Part shown: positions 17,703 through 28,449 of the stretch, piece after piece
Layout of the letters: every line of letters begins with the position of its first letter
How positions within the stretch are numbered: position 1 is the stretch's first letter
Assembly: GCF_001922575.1 (NCBI RefSeq)
Contig: NZ_MRCI01000001.1
Location: 1,550,001 to 1,614,000 of the forward strand
Direction of reading: 5' to 3'
Source of the DNA: Neptunomonas phycophila
Lineage (GTDB): Bacteria > Pseudomonadota > Gammaproteobacteria > Pseudomonadales > Balneatricaceae
Length of the DNA stretch: 64,000 bases
The notes under the pieces: generated by a model
The model's input: only the letters and a program-made list of their open reading frames with translations
Told to the model about the DNA's origin: nothing
Databases searched by the model: none
Position numbers and translations under genes: made by a program

Positions 17703-18605
17703 ATGGAATTAAGACATTTACGATATTTTTGCGTTGTTGCCGAAGAGCTTAATTTAACCAGAGCCGCCGAAAAGTTATTCATCGCTCAGCCACCGCTAAC
17801 ACGCCAGATAAAACAGATCGAAGAAGAAATAGGCGCAGCGCTTTTTATACGAAAACCTCGAGGGTTAGAGCTAACCCAAGCGGGTTTGTACTTTAAAGAT
17901 CAGGCGAGGCAAATACTGAATAAGGTGGATACCACGATTGTGGATACGCGGCGTATTGCGGAGCATGGAAAAACGGTGTTTTCCATTGGGTTTGTCCCCT
18001 CCATTTTCTACGGACAGCTACCCTTGATGGTCAGACGGCTTAGAAAGAATAAGAACTTAGAAATCATGCTTTACGAATTAAAAACACGCGAGCAAATCGA
18101 TGCCCTTAAAACAGGGAAAATAGATATCGGTTTTGGCCGTCTGAGTATCGATGATCCAGATATAGAGCAAGAGCTGCTATTTAATGAGCCCGTACTAGCC
18201 GCTGTGCCTACCTCGCATGTGATTTCTAAATCGAACCCTACTATGGCGGCTTTATCTGAAGTCCCCATGATCACTTTTCCTGCCGGGAATGGGCCTAACT
18301 TTTCCGATATATCGCAGTCTCTTTTTCATAGCCGTGGTTTAAGCATTAATGTAGTACAGCAAGTCAATGATGTGCAAACCGCCTTATCGCTGGTGGCTTC
18401 TGAAATGGGGTTTACGTTAGTGCCTGATCAGGTAAAACGCTTAACCCGCGAAAACGTAAGCTTCGTTGAAATTACAGGAGACAGCATTTCTGTACCGGCT
18501 ATTGCGTCTCGCCGCCGTGCTGAGGCACCTAACTCTGTAATGCGTTTAGCAAATACCATTTTGGCTGAACTGGTTGAAAATCGTTTAACTGGCAGGTATC
18601 CATAA
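17703..18605 (+). CDS. catR: LysR-type regulator of the cat-ben cluster (CatR/BenM-like)
   Basis: This is an LysR-family activator with an N-terminal winged helix-turn-helix (residues about 1-60, MELRHLRYFCVVAEELNLTR) and a C-terminal effector domain. Members of this subgroup (CatR, CatM, BenM) respond to cis,cis-muconate and sometimes benzoate. I choose ATG 17703, six bases after a GGAGG site, rather than the TTG at 17691, which gives 300 residues. Divergent placement from catB is the classical arrangement. No second regulator for the ben genes is present nearby. Confidence 0.88.
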   Translation: MELRHLRYFCVVAEELNLTRAAEKLFIAQPPLTRQIKQIEEEIGAALFIRKPRGLELTQAGLYFKDQARQILNKVDTTIVDTRRIAEHGKTVFSIGFVPSIFYGQLPLMVRRLRKNKNLEIMLYELKTREQIDALKTGKIDIGFGRLSIDDPDIEQELLFNEPVLAAVPTSHVISKSNPTMAALSEVPMITFPAGNGPNFSDISQSLFHSRGLSINVVQQVNDVQTALSLVASEMGFTLVPDQVKRLTRENVSFVEITGDSISVPAIASRRRAEAPNSVMRLANTILAELVENRLTGRYP

Positions 18606-18683
18606 TGGGCGGGATGCGAGGCAATCAGTCAGCGTAATTTTACACACTCACCCACTATGTAAGTAGATGAGCGTGATCCAGAG

Positions 18684-20165
18684 TTAAGCCTGAAGCGGCA
18701 GTTGCATATGGAAGGTAGATCCAGACTCCTCATCAGATGTCACAGCCATGTGGCCTTGATGCTGTTCAGTGATGATGTAATACGAAAACGACAAGCGTTG
18801 CCCCGCGTCGACACTTTTCTCTGGTTCTTGATTGCTAAAGAAAGGCTCGAACAAATACATTTGCTCTTCGTTAGATAACCCTTTGCCGTTATGCTGAACC
18901 TTAATCCATAGGTTACCGTAGCACTCTGCTAGCAATAGCTTAATGGTAGGGATAAACGGCTTATCGCTATCGGTTGTTACCACTTCACTTGCTAGCTTCT
19001 CATCTAATGAATGACACGCATTACGTAACAAGCTTAAGAATACCTGCTGCATTTCGGTGATGTAACATGGTGTGAGTGGCAAGTTTTCATCAAAGTGGCG
19101 TTCGATTTTGATACGATTAAAAGGCAATCGTTCAGATACAGACAGAATATCTCCAGCCAAACGCAATGTGTTTTCCATCACATCGACCATATTAACCATT
19201 TGCTTTTTCTCTTGCCGGCTGCGGGCAAATGCAAGCAAGTTGTTAATAATGGTGTTTACCTGATCGCCTTTTAACGACATCTGATTGGCTATTTCATCTA
19301 AGCGCTCAGCACGTTTTGCGTTTTGTTGCGCATCATCAGAATCGGCATTTGCACGCAACGCACGCTGAAAACTTCGAAGATCAAGCAGAATGCCTTGTAA
19401 AGGTGTATTGATATCATGCGCCATGGTAGAGGCCATCTCCCCCATAAACGACATCTTGTCGTTATGAATGAGCATATTTTCTGCCATGGTCTCTTTACTT
19501 ATGTCATCAATCAACAAAACGACACCACCGTCACTGTTTTCACGTAACGGGTAAATTGTGATGTCAAAATGGGACATGCTGCGCAGGCTTTGCTTAATGT
19601 GGACTGTGTCTTGGTTTTTAATCGCCTGCTGGATTTGATCAGGAGAAACCGTGGCCGTTGGGTAAGCTTCCCACAATGATTTACCTAAAGCGCGTTCTGC
19701 AGAAATTCCTGAGACTTCCTCGGTACGGCGGTTCCAGTGAGTAATACGTCCATCTTTATCTAAACACACTAACATTAGCGGCATCGATGTCAGAATATCG
19801 GTGATATACGCTTCCGATGTCATGAGCCGCTTCGTTGTTAATATATGTTGTGCTATTTCTTGCTCTAGTGCTTCGTTACTAGCAAGCAACTTGGTATTTG
19901 ATTCATTAAGCGTTGCTGTACGCTCTTTAACTCGCACCTCTAAATCATCACGTATAGCATGCAGTTCTCTATGGGCTTTAAACAACCGGCGGCGCGCAAT
20001 GAAAAGCCCCAAAATTACCAGTGACAACAAAATAATAAGAATGCTGCTTGAGAAGTTAGCAACATACTGCCAATTGGTACGACCATCTTCATATTTAAAG
20101 TATGACACTATTGCAGCTTGAGCAAAGCTAGGCAGCAATAACGAAAAAATGACTAAATAACGCAA
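18684..20165 (-). CDS. Membrane PAS histidine kinase with altered ATP-binding motifs
   Basis: The 493-residue protein has a signal-like N-terminus (1-17), a short external stretch, one membrane helix (about 40-57), a coiled coil (60-110), a PAS domain (about 120-225) and a HisKA domain with the phospho-acceptor in MAHDINTPL (His250). In the C-terminal HATPase domain the N box is present (LLRNACHSL, Asn382), but the G1 box reads HNGKG (425-429) instead of DxGxG, and the G2 region (DAGQRLSF) lacks the usual GTGLGL. It may bind ATP poorly or act as a receptor or phosphatase. No response regulator gene is adjacent, so its target is unknown. Confidence 0.8.
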   Translation of the reverse strand: MRYLVIFSLLLPSFAQAAIVSYFKYEDGRTNWQYVANFSSSILIILLSLVILGLFIARRRLFKAHRELHAIRDDLEVRVKERTATLNESNTKLLASNEALEQEIAQHILTTKRLMTSEAYITDILTSMPLMLVCLDKDGRITHWNRRTEEVSGISAERALGKSLWEAYPTATVSPDQIQQAIKNQDTVHIKQSLRSMSHFDITIYPLRENSDGGVVLLIDDISKETMAENMLIHNDKMSFMGEMASTMAHDINTPLQGILLDLRSFQRALRANADSDDAQQNAKRAERLDEIANQMSLKGDQVNTIINNLLAFARSRQEKKQMVNMVDVMENTLRLAGDILSVSERLPFNRIKIERHFDENLPLTPCYITEMQQVFLSLLRNACHSLDEKLASEVVTTDSDKPFIPTIKLLLAECYGNLWIKVQHNGKGLSNEEQMYLFEPFFSNQEPEKSVDAGQRLSFSYYIITEQHQGHMAVTSDEESGSTFHMQLPLQA

Positions 20166-20219
20166 TTAGAATTCCTTAAAATCGACGCTAGACCTGCATA
20201 AATAACCCGTTAACAAGGG

Positions 20220-20657
20220 CTATACACCAATATCTTCGTTCCAGAGCTCAGGCTTATCTGCAATAAATTGTTCCATGATAGAAATGCATTCAGGATCATT
20301 TAGCACGGTAACCTGAACTCCACGTTCTTTTAGATAAGCCTCAGGCCCTTGAAAGGTTTTATTCTCACCAACAATGACTTTACCAATACCGTATAACAAC
20401 ACGGTCCCACTACACATATCACATGGAGATAAGGTCGAGTACAGTGTTGCTCGTTTATAGTCTGCGGCTTTTAAACGTCCGGCTTTTTCCAAACAGTCCA
20501 TTTCCGCGTGCAAAATAGCACTGCCTCGTTGAACCCGCTGGTTATGTCCAGCGGCAACAATTCGATCATCAATAACTAAAACAGAACCTATGGGTATACC
20601 ACCTGCCGCCAGTCCTTTTTTGGCTTCATCGATTGCGGCTTTCATAAACTGATCCAT
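20220..20657 (-). CDS. Cytosine deaminase, yeast Fcy1-like type
   Basis: This zinc-dependent deaminase of 145 residues resembles yeast cytosine deaminase along its whole length: GGIPIGSVLV, the zinc-binding LHAEM (His and catalytic Glu) and SPCDMCSG, then GENKTFQG and the C-terminal DKPELWNEDIGV. It should convert cytosine to uracil in pyrimidine salvage. Bacterial CodA cytosine deaminases are unrelated amidohydrolases. I choose ATG 20657 because an AGGAG site lies seven bases upstream, and the longer frame to 20714 has no support. A guanine or other nucleobase deaminase is the alternative. Confidence 0.8.
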   Translation of the reverse strand: MDQFMKAAIDEAKKGLAAGGIPIGSVLVIDDRIVAAGHNQRVQRGSAILHAEMDCLEKAGRLKAADYKRATLYSTLSPCDMCSGTVLLYGIGKVIVGENKTFQGPEAYLKERGVQVTVLNDPECISIMEQFIADKPELWNEDIGV

Positions 20658-20851
20658 AGCGTTTCTCCTGATGACAAAAAGAAATAACTGGCTCGTTTCG
20701 CATATTGGGAGCAAGTTTCTTAGCGATGTAGTGAAATCAATAGATGTACTCTTACAGGCAGTTAATATATCGATTATCTGTTTAAATTGATAATCTTGAA
20801 GGTATTTTTTTGCCTAATATGACTGTTTCCTGAGCTTCTGTGCGGTCTGGC

Positions 20852-20880
20852 TTGTTACCAAGAGAGCTACGCCCTAGAAT
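20852..20880 (+). promoter_or_regulatory. Sigma-70-type promoter for proS
   Basis: TTGTTA (20852-20857) and TAGAAT (20875-20880) are separated by 17 bases, about 40 bases before the proS ATG. This is the best match to a housekeeping promoter in the spacer between the deaminase and proS. Confidence 0.5.
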
Positions 20881-20919
20881 AAAGCGATTTTTCATACGAA
20901 CTGTAAGGGTCTTCACGAC

Positions 20920-22632
20920 ATGCGCGCTAGTCAATTTTTAATTGCTACCCTAAAAGAAACACCATCCGATGCTGAAGTTATTAGCCATCAACTCATGCTA
21001 CGTGCTGGTATGATCCGTAAAGAAGCTTCCGGCCTCTACTCATGGTTGCCCATGGGTTTAAGGACATTGAGAAAGGTTGAGCGAATTGTCCGTGAAGAAA
21101 TGGAAAATGCTGGCGCTCAAGAAGTATTGATGCCGACAGTACAACCGGCTGAGCTATGGGAAGAATCTGGCCGTTGGGAGCAATACGGACCAGAACTACT
21201 GCGCTTGAGCGATCGTCATGGCCGTGCTTTTTGCATGGGGCCTACACACGAAGAAGTCATCACAGACTTGGTGCGTCGCGAGCTGAAAAGTTATAAGCAA
21301 TTACCGGCAAATTTTTATCAAATTCAGACTAAGTTCCGTGACGAGATTCGACCTCGTTTTGGCGTGATGCGCTCGCGCGAATTTATTATGAAAGACGCCT
21401 ACTCTTTCCATGCTGATCGTGAGTCTCTGCAAAATACTTATGAGATTATGCATCAAGCTTATACGAACATTTTTACGCGACTTGGCTTAGACTTCCGTCC
21501 GGTTTTAGCAGATACAGGATCGATTGGTGGCAGCAGCTCTCATGAGTTCCATGTGTTAGCTGATTCTGGTGAGGACGACATCGCGTTTTCTGATAGCAGT
21601 GACTATGCAGCCAATGTTGAGCTAGCTGAAGCACTATCACCTGCTGGTGAGCGCGCTGAGCCAACTATGGAAATGACGTTAGTTGATACACCCAACGCAA
21701 AAACTATTGCACAGTTGGTTGAGCAGCATAACCTAGCGATCGAGAAGACAGTTAAAACGTTGATCGTAGCTGCCTCTGAAGAGTCTGATCACTCATTTAT
21801 TGCTTTACTGGTGCGTGGTGATCATGAGCTTAACGAAATTAAAGCTGAGAAACTGCCAGAAGTAGAGTCTCCTTTGCGCATGGCTACAGAAGAAGAAATC
21901 CGCGGCTTTATGGATGCAGGGCCAGGCTCAATCGGTCCCGTTAATCTAACAATTCCGTGTGTTATCGATCGTGCTGTTGAAAAAATGTCAGACTTTGGTG
22001 CTGGAGCGAATATCGAAGGGAAGCACTTTTTCGGTATTAACTGGGATCGTGATATGCCAACACCAAAAGTCGCTGATCTACGCAATGTTGTGGAAGGCGA
22101 TCCAAGCCCATGTGGTCAAGGCACGTTACAAATTAAACGTGGTATTGAAGTGGGCCATATTTTCCAATTAGGCACTAAGTATTCAGAAGCGATGAACGCA
22201 ACCGTCTTAGATGTGAATGGTAAAGCTGTCGCTATGGATATGGGCTGCTACGGCATCGGTGTTACGCGTGTTGTAGCGGCGGCTATCGAACAAAACCATG
22301 ACGAAAACGGTATTATTTGGCCGGCTTCGCTGGCTCCATTTCAGGTCGCCCTCATCCCTTTAAATTATGATAAATCTGAAGAAGTTCAACAGGTTGCAGA
22401 CGCCATTTATAGTGATTTAAAAGCGGCAGGCATCGAAGTTATCATGGATGACCGTAAAGAGCGGCCCGGTGTTAAATTTGCTGACGCTGAGCTAATGGGT
22501 ATTCCTCATCGCCTCGTCATTTCTGATCGCGGTATTAAAGCCGGTGCTTACGAATATAAAGGCCGTCGCGATGATGATAAGCAAGATGTGAACGCAGAAG
22601 GCGTTATTGAGTTTCTTAAAGCTCAGCTTTAA
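20920..22632 (+). CDS. proS: Prolyl-tRNA synthetase
   Basis: ProS charges tRNA-Pro. The 570-residue protein is the bacterial form: class II catalytic core with [18 protein letters not shown] (motif 2 region, near residue 108), an inserted editing domain (about 225-405) that hydrolyses mischarged Ala-tRNA-Pro, motif 3 in [14 protein letters not shown], and a C-terminal anticodon-binding domain. It is transcribed alone and followed by a strong terminator. Confidence 0.98.
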   Translation: MRASQFLIATLKETPSDAEVISHQLMLRAGMIRKEASGLYSWLPMGLRTLRKVERIVREEMENAGAQEVLMPTVQPAELWEESGRWEQYGPELLRLSDRHGRAFCMGPTHEEVITDLVRRELKSYKQLPANFYQIQTKFRDEIRPRFGVMRSREFIMKDAYSFHADRESLQNTYEIMHQAYTNIFTRLGLDFRPVLADTGSIGGSSSHEFHVLADSGEDDIAFSDSSDYAANVELAEALSPAGERAEPTMEMTLVDTPNAKTIAQLVEQHNLAIEKTVKTLIVAASEESDHSFIALLVRGDHELNEIKAEKLPEVESPLRMATEEEIRGFMDAGPGSIGPVNLTIPCVIDRAVEKMSDFGAGANIEGKHFFGINWDRDMPTPKVADLRNVVEGDPSPCGQGTLQIKRGIEVGHIFQLGTKYSEAMNATVLDVNGKAVAMDMGCYGIGVTRVVAAAIEQNHDENGIIWPASLAPFQVALIPLNYDKSEEVQQVADAIYSDLKAAGIEVIMDDRKERPGVKFADAELMGIPHRLVISDRGIKAGAYEYKGRRDDDKQDVNAEGVIEFLKAQL

Positions 22633-22652
22633 TTGGTAAAGATAGGCTCAAT

Positions 22653-22689
22653 AAAAAAGCGGTTACTATTACTAGTAGCCGCTTTTTTT
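22653..22689 (+). terminator. Intrinsic terminator after proS
   Basis: A nine-pair stem (GCGGTTACT / AGTAGCCGC, one G-U) with a six-base loop is flanked by six A residues and seven T residues, so it can act in both directions. It lies 20 bases after the proS stop and also faces the 3' end of the convergent yihY-like gene. Confidence 0.9.
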
Positions 22690-22735
22690 ATAGTGTCGTT
22701 ATGGAAAATTCTCTTTGCTTAATTAAGCCAATCAA

Positions 22736-23960
22736 TTAACTGGCAGGATCTTTAAACAAAAGGTCCAGTGATACGTCCAGCTCACCCTTTTGAATCTTTT
22801 TCACTCTGTCTAAGTGGGTATCCAACGCTATAGGCCAGCCTTTATTCATTATTGCATTGTTCATTGGACTAGGCAGTGGCCAAGGTAAACGATCGCATAA
22901 TTCACTCAGAGTCAGTGTACTTAGGTCTCGACTTAATAAATATTCGCCCTGATCTGCACGGCGTATAATTTTCTGCTCCATCAGGATCTGCACATAGCTA
23001 TCCCAGCCACTTTGATCTAAGCCTGGAACATTTTGTAATAGCTCATCATCCGATAAAGTTGTCCCACTTTGCTGTGCAACCCATAGGGCATGTAACACTC
23101 CCATGATTGTATGTAAGTGGGAAAACTCGCGCGTGCGGTCTAGCGTTTTATAGACAGTAAGGGCTCGTGTTAACTCAGCGCCCAAGAGGATGATGACCCA
23201 ACTAATGAATATCCAAACAAGAAACAAAGGTACAGCTGCAAAAGCACCGTAGATCAGTTCATATGATGGAAACTGCGTAGCATAGAAAGCAAAGCCACGT
23301 TTAGCCGACTCAAATAAGATGGCTACAACCACACCGCCAATAAATGCATTACGAATCGGCACTTTACAGTTTGGGACCGCGACATACAGCAAGGTAAAAG
23401 CGACAGATGACAAAATAACAGGCAAAAACAAGAGCAATCTGCCCTTTCCTACCAGCTCTGTTGCGTCAGATATAAAAGGAAGACTGGCTATATAAGAGGT
23501 AACTATTAACCCTAGACCAATTAGAATAGGCCCTAAACTTAGCACCGCCCAATATAGCAGAAAACTAGAAACGCCTTTTCGTTGATCACTCACACGCCAA
23601 ATTCGGTTAAATGCTACCTCTATATTGCGCATCATCATGATGGAAGTCACCGCAAGAAAGCCGACACCAACCCCGGTTAGGCTCTTAGCCTGACCTGTAA
23701 ATTCTCGTAGGTATTCTTGCATCACCTCCCCTGTGGTGGGGACAAAATTTGCAAAGATCCATCCTTGTATTTCATCTCCATAACCATTGATGGAAGGGAT
23801 GGCCGAGATCATGACATAAGTGACCGTCATTAAAGGCACTACAGCAAATAATGTGGTGTATGTCAGTGCCGAGGCATTAATTATCCCACCATTGTTAATA
23901 AACTGTTTAATGAGATACCGGACAAAACCGACAAAGGTTGAATCCAAAATTGCTTTCATG
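22736..23960 (-). CDS. YihY/BrkB-family inner-membrane protein
   Basis: This is a member of the YihY/virulence factor BrkB family (UPF0761), often misnamed ribonuclease BN. Six or seven hydrophobic helices fill residues about 15-280, with the family stretch ALTYTTLFAVVPLMTVTYVM near residue 30. A soluble C-terminal domain of about 120 residues looks winged-helix-like. The start is placed at ATG 23960 (MKAILDSTF), with an AGGA site upstream, because residues before it are not family-like. The molecular function of the family is not established. Confidence 0.88.
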
Positions 23961-24091
23961 AAGAGAAATTCCTTTCTGTAACTTTGTTGCACAGAGCTTG
24001 GCATATACAATACCAGCTTTGCAGCTTCGCTATTCTTTTACAACCCATGCATTAGAATCAGTGCTTTAGAATCGTCTGACAAGGAATTGAT

Positions 24092-25424
<1,333 letters not shown>

Positions 25425-25439
25425 AGGACTAGCATTGAC

Positions 25440-27137
25440 ATGTTTGATGTATCAAGAATACGCCGAGATTTCCCAATACTGTCATCACGTGTCAACGGGA
25501 AACCACTGGTCTATCTTGATAACGCCGCCACAACACATAAGCCTCGTGTTGTTATGGACAGTGTTGCTCGTTTTTATAAACTGCAAAATAGTAACGTACA
25601 CCGTGGCTCACATACCTTGTCCAATGCCGCAACCACAGAATTTGAGAACGCTAGGAAAATAGCCGCTAGCTTTATTGGTTCTCCCGATCCTGCCCATGTT
25701 ATTTGGACAAAGGGGGCTACGGAAGCGGCTAACCTATTAGCTTATTCGTTAGGTGATCTGTTAATTAAACCAGAAGATGTGATTCTGGTATCGACGATGG
25801 AGCATCACGCTAACCTTGTACCTTGGCAGCAGACCGCTCTGCGCAAGGGAGCTACCCTTATTCCTGTCCCGCTAACAGATGAACAAACGCTAGACATATC
25901 TGCTTATGAGTCCCTATTAAAAAAGCATCGCCCTAAAATTGTTGCATTAACTCACGTATCAAATGCACTAGGGGTCATCAATCCTGTCGAGCAATGTTGT
26001 CATTTGGCTAAACAATATCATGCAACAACCGTTATTGACGGCTCTCAAGCTATTGCCCACCTCTCGGTGGATGTTAAGCAATTAGGATGTGATTTTTACT
26101 TTTTTTCAGGGCACAAATGTTATGCACCCGGTGGTGTTGGTGTGCTTTGGGGCAAAGAAGACTTACTAAAAGCCATGCCGGTGTGGCAATGTGGCGGAGA
26201 AATGATCAAGCACGTCAGTTTTGATCACACCGAGTTTAATGACCTTCCCTTTAAGTTTGAAGCGGGAACTCCTCCAATAGCGAGTGTATTGGGTTTAGCG
26301 GCTGCGCTTGAGTACTTATCAACGCTAGATAGACAAGCCGTGCAGGCGCATGAATCGGCACTGCGTCGGTTTGTTGTCGACTCCCTACAACAATACCCGG
26401 CTATCAAGGTATATGCCCCATTTGCAGAGAACGTAGGCATTGTTTCGCTTAGCATCAGCGGGCTGCATCATCAGGATGCCGCTTTTCTATTAGATGAACA
26501 CGGCATAGCGGTCAGGACTGGACACCATTGTGCCATGCCGCTAATGGAGTCTCTTTCAATTCAAGGTACTTTGCGCGCTTCTTTTGCCTTATACAATACA
26601 CGAGAGGAAGCCGAAACATTTGTCGCACATATTATCGATTTATTGTCTTCTAAAATGGCAAGTAACCAACCGATTAAACCAAACAGTGACCAAACAATTG
26701 AAGCCACCTTACCGGCCATTAGCTTCCCTGACGCCAACCAGCTAGTTGAACTCGATCAACGTATTGCAGCTGAGGCACAGCAAAATAAGCTAGCTCTCTT
26801 GCTATCCCAAGCTGATCACCCAAGCCTGTTACCCCAATCATACCATTATGACCAAAACCGCATTAGCGGATGTGAGTCTGATGTTTGGCTGGTTTGCCAG
26901 AAGCTTGAGGTTCATGGAGAGCTTTTTTTTAACTTTGCGGTCAACTCTAATGCCAAAATTATGCAAGGCTTATCGCTATGGGTTTTAAGCTTTCTACAAG
27001 GTAAGACCGCTTCAGAGATTCAATGCTTCGATGTTACGGAGGCCCTGCATTCTCGGGGCTTGCACCGATTTATCAGCCCTTCCCGCACTAACGGATTGCA
27101 CGCGATTGTCGAGACAATTAAAGCGTACACTCGCTAG
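25440..27137 (+). CDS. sufS: Cysteine desulfurase SufS fused to a SufE-like domain
   Basis: Residues 1 to about 405 are a class II cysteine desulfurase: the PLP lysine is Lys226 in SGHKCYAPGG and the persulfide cysteine is Cys364 in RTGHHCAMP, the same numbers as in E. coli SufS. Residues about 425-565 are a SufE/CsdE domain with its acceptor cysteine in ISGCESDVW (Cys478) and the conserved MQGLSLWVL, GKTA and SRTNGLHAI elements. The fused protein would mobilise sulfur from cysteine and hand it on internally for Fe-S or thio-cofactor assembly. No sufBCD genes are near, so a CsdAE-like role is equally possible. The reading frame is continuous, with no frameshift artefact visible. Confidence 0.93.
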   Translation: MFDVSRIRRDFPILSSRVNGKPLVYLDNAATTHKPRVVMDSVARFYKLQNSNVHRGSHTLSNAATTEFENARKIAASFIGSPDPAHVIWTKGATEAANLLAYSLGDLLIKPEDVILVSTMEHHANLVPWQQTALRKGATLIPVPLTDEQTLDISAYESLLKKHRPKIVALTHVSNALGVINPVEQCCHLAKQYHATTVIDGSQAIAHLSVDVKQLGCDFYFFSGHKCYAPGGVGVLWGKEDLLKAMPVWQCGGEMIKHVSFDHTEFNDLPFKFEAGTPPIASVLGLAAALEYLSTLDRQAVQAHESALRRFVVDSLQQYPAIKVYAPFAENVGIVSLSISGLHHQDAAFLLDEHGIAVRTGHHCAMPLMESLSIQGTLRASFALYNTREEAETFVAHIIDLLSSKMASNQPIKPNSDQTIEATLPAISFPDANQLVELDQRIAAEAQQNKLALLLSQADHPSLLPQSYHYDQNRISGCESDVWLVCQKLEVHGELFFNFAVNSNAKIMQGLSLWVLSFLQGKTASEIQCFDVTEALHSRGLHRFISPSRTNGLHAIVETIKAYTR

Positions 27138-27225
27138 TAACTACCTCCCCAGGGCCTGGCGAACAACAAATTAGAAGGCTGCAATCGCTTGATCTTTAAG
27201 CCTCAATAGTCGAAGATTCGATATA

Positions 27226-27238
27226 TCTAGAATATTCA
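27226..27238. repeat. 13-bp direct repeat, copy 1
   Basis: The sequence TCTAGAATATTCA occurs here and again at 27309-27321, with a start-to-start distance of 83 bases (close to eight helical turns). Each copy contains the palindrome GAATATTC. It lies upstream of the LysR gene at 27373 and may be an operator. Confidence 0.6.
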
Positions 27239-27308
27239 ATATTCGTGTATAGCAGCCCCTTTTCATATGCGAAACAGATTCGGCCCTCGTCTTTACTTGC
27301 CGATCAAC

Positions 27309-27321
27309 TCTAGAATATTCA
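27309..27321. repeat. 13-bp direct repeat, copy 2
   Basis: This is the second exact copy of TCTAGAATATTCA, 52 bases before the LysR ATG. A regulator bound to both copies would sit on the same face of the DNA. Confidence 0.6.
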
Positions 27322-27372
27322 CTCTTTGCGTTTCAAAGCGCATTTATTTTCGACCAAACAAGCGATGACCAC

Positions 27373-28323
27373 ATGAACTTAAATGACGTCAGCCTATTTA
27401 TACGGATTGTTGAAACCGGCAGCTTTACTTCTGCTGCTGAAAGTCTTGGAATACAAAAATCAACGATCAGCCGTCGTATCGCCCAGTTAGAAGATGATTT
27501 AGGCGTCCGGTTGCTGCAACGAACCACGCGCAAGCTCAAGCTTACTGATGATGGTGAAGAGCTGTTCTCTCGTTGCCAGCCCTTAATTAATGAGTTAGAA
27601 ACGGCCCGCGATCAATTATCAGCCACACAAGAAGATCCACGTGGCCGCTTACGCATTACAATGCCTTCTGAGTTAGGCGTATTCATGATGAATGATGTCG
27701 TCTCTACTTTTATGCAGCGTTACCCAAAAATCAATCTAGAAGTTGAGCTCAGTACCCGCCTAGTAGACTTAATTGAAGAAGGCGTCGATTTAGCGATACG
27801 CGTAGGTGAACTAGCCGACTCAAGCCTTATTGCACGTCGTGTAGCACATGTGTCCCGTGCGCTCTATGCGTCTCCTGATTATCTCAAGCGTATGGGCACT
27901 CCAAAAACGCCAGATGATTTAGAAAAGTACGAGTGCTTCGGGCAACTTAAAGCTCATGAATATTGGGAATTTGAAGGCTGGCCAACGGCGGTAGAAGTCA
28001 AAGGGCACTTAAAAGTAAACAGCATCGCCTTTGCAAAAGAAATGGTGATGCAAGGGCACGGTATTGCCCGCTTACCCCGCGTATATTGCCGTAACTGCGT
28101 ACAAGCTGGTGAATTGGTAGAAATTTTAACGGATTATAAGTGCCCTCTTATAGAGATTAATGCAATTTACCCAAGCCGCCGTCATTTAAACCCCAAAGTA
28201 AGGTTGTTTATTGATCATATGATGGAAATGATCGTTGACCATCCTTGGGTAACTGAAATGATGATTACACCGGCTTCAGAATTACCAGGGCAAAGCCCGG
28301 AGACCACGCTAGAACATCATTAA
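27373..28323 (+). CDS. LysR-family transcriptional regulator
   Basis: This 316-residue LysR protein has the N-terminal helix-turn-helix (MNLNDVSLFIRIVETGSFTS, then KSTISRRIAQLEDDLG) and a periplasmic-binding-protein-like effector domain. It belongs to the large CrgA/YhjC-like subgroup. The MFS transporter that follows 126 bases downstream on the same strand is the likely target along with its own promoter, but the inducer is unknown. The ribosome-binding site is weak. Confidence 0.85.
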   Translation: MNLNDVSLFIRIVETGSFTSAAESLGIQKSTISRRIAQLEDDLGVRLLQRTTRKLKLTDDGEELFSRCQPLINELETARDQLSATQEDPRGRLRITMPSELGVFMMNDVVSTFMQRYPKINLEVELSTRLVDLIEEGVDLAIRVGELADSSLIARRVAHVSRALYASPDYLKRMGTPKTPDDLEKYECFGQLKAHEYWEFEGWPTAVEVKGHLKVNSIAFAKEMVMQGHGIARLPRVYCRNCVQAGELVEILTDYKCPLIEINAIYPSRRHLNPKVRLFIDHMMEMIVDHPWVTEMMITPASELPGQSPETTLEHH

Positions 28324-28449
28324 GCGAAGTGTATCGACTAAAGAATAAGCCTTGCAAAACAGGACAGTCCGTTCCTTTCGCTATTACTATCAAATAGTCA
28401 TCGAGCTTGTTATAACCTTAACCTTGCTCTTTGCCTATTTGATAGCCTC

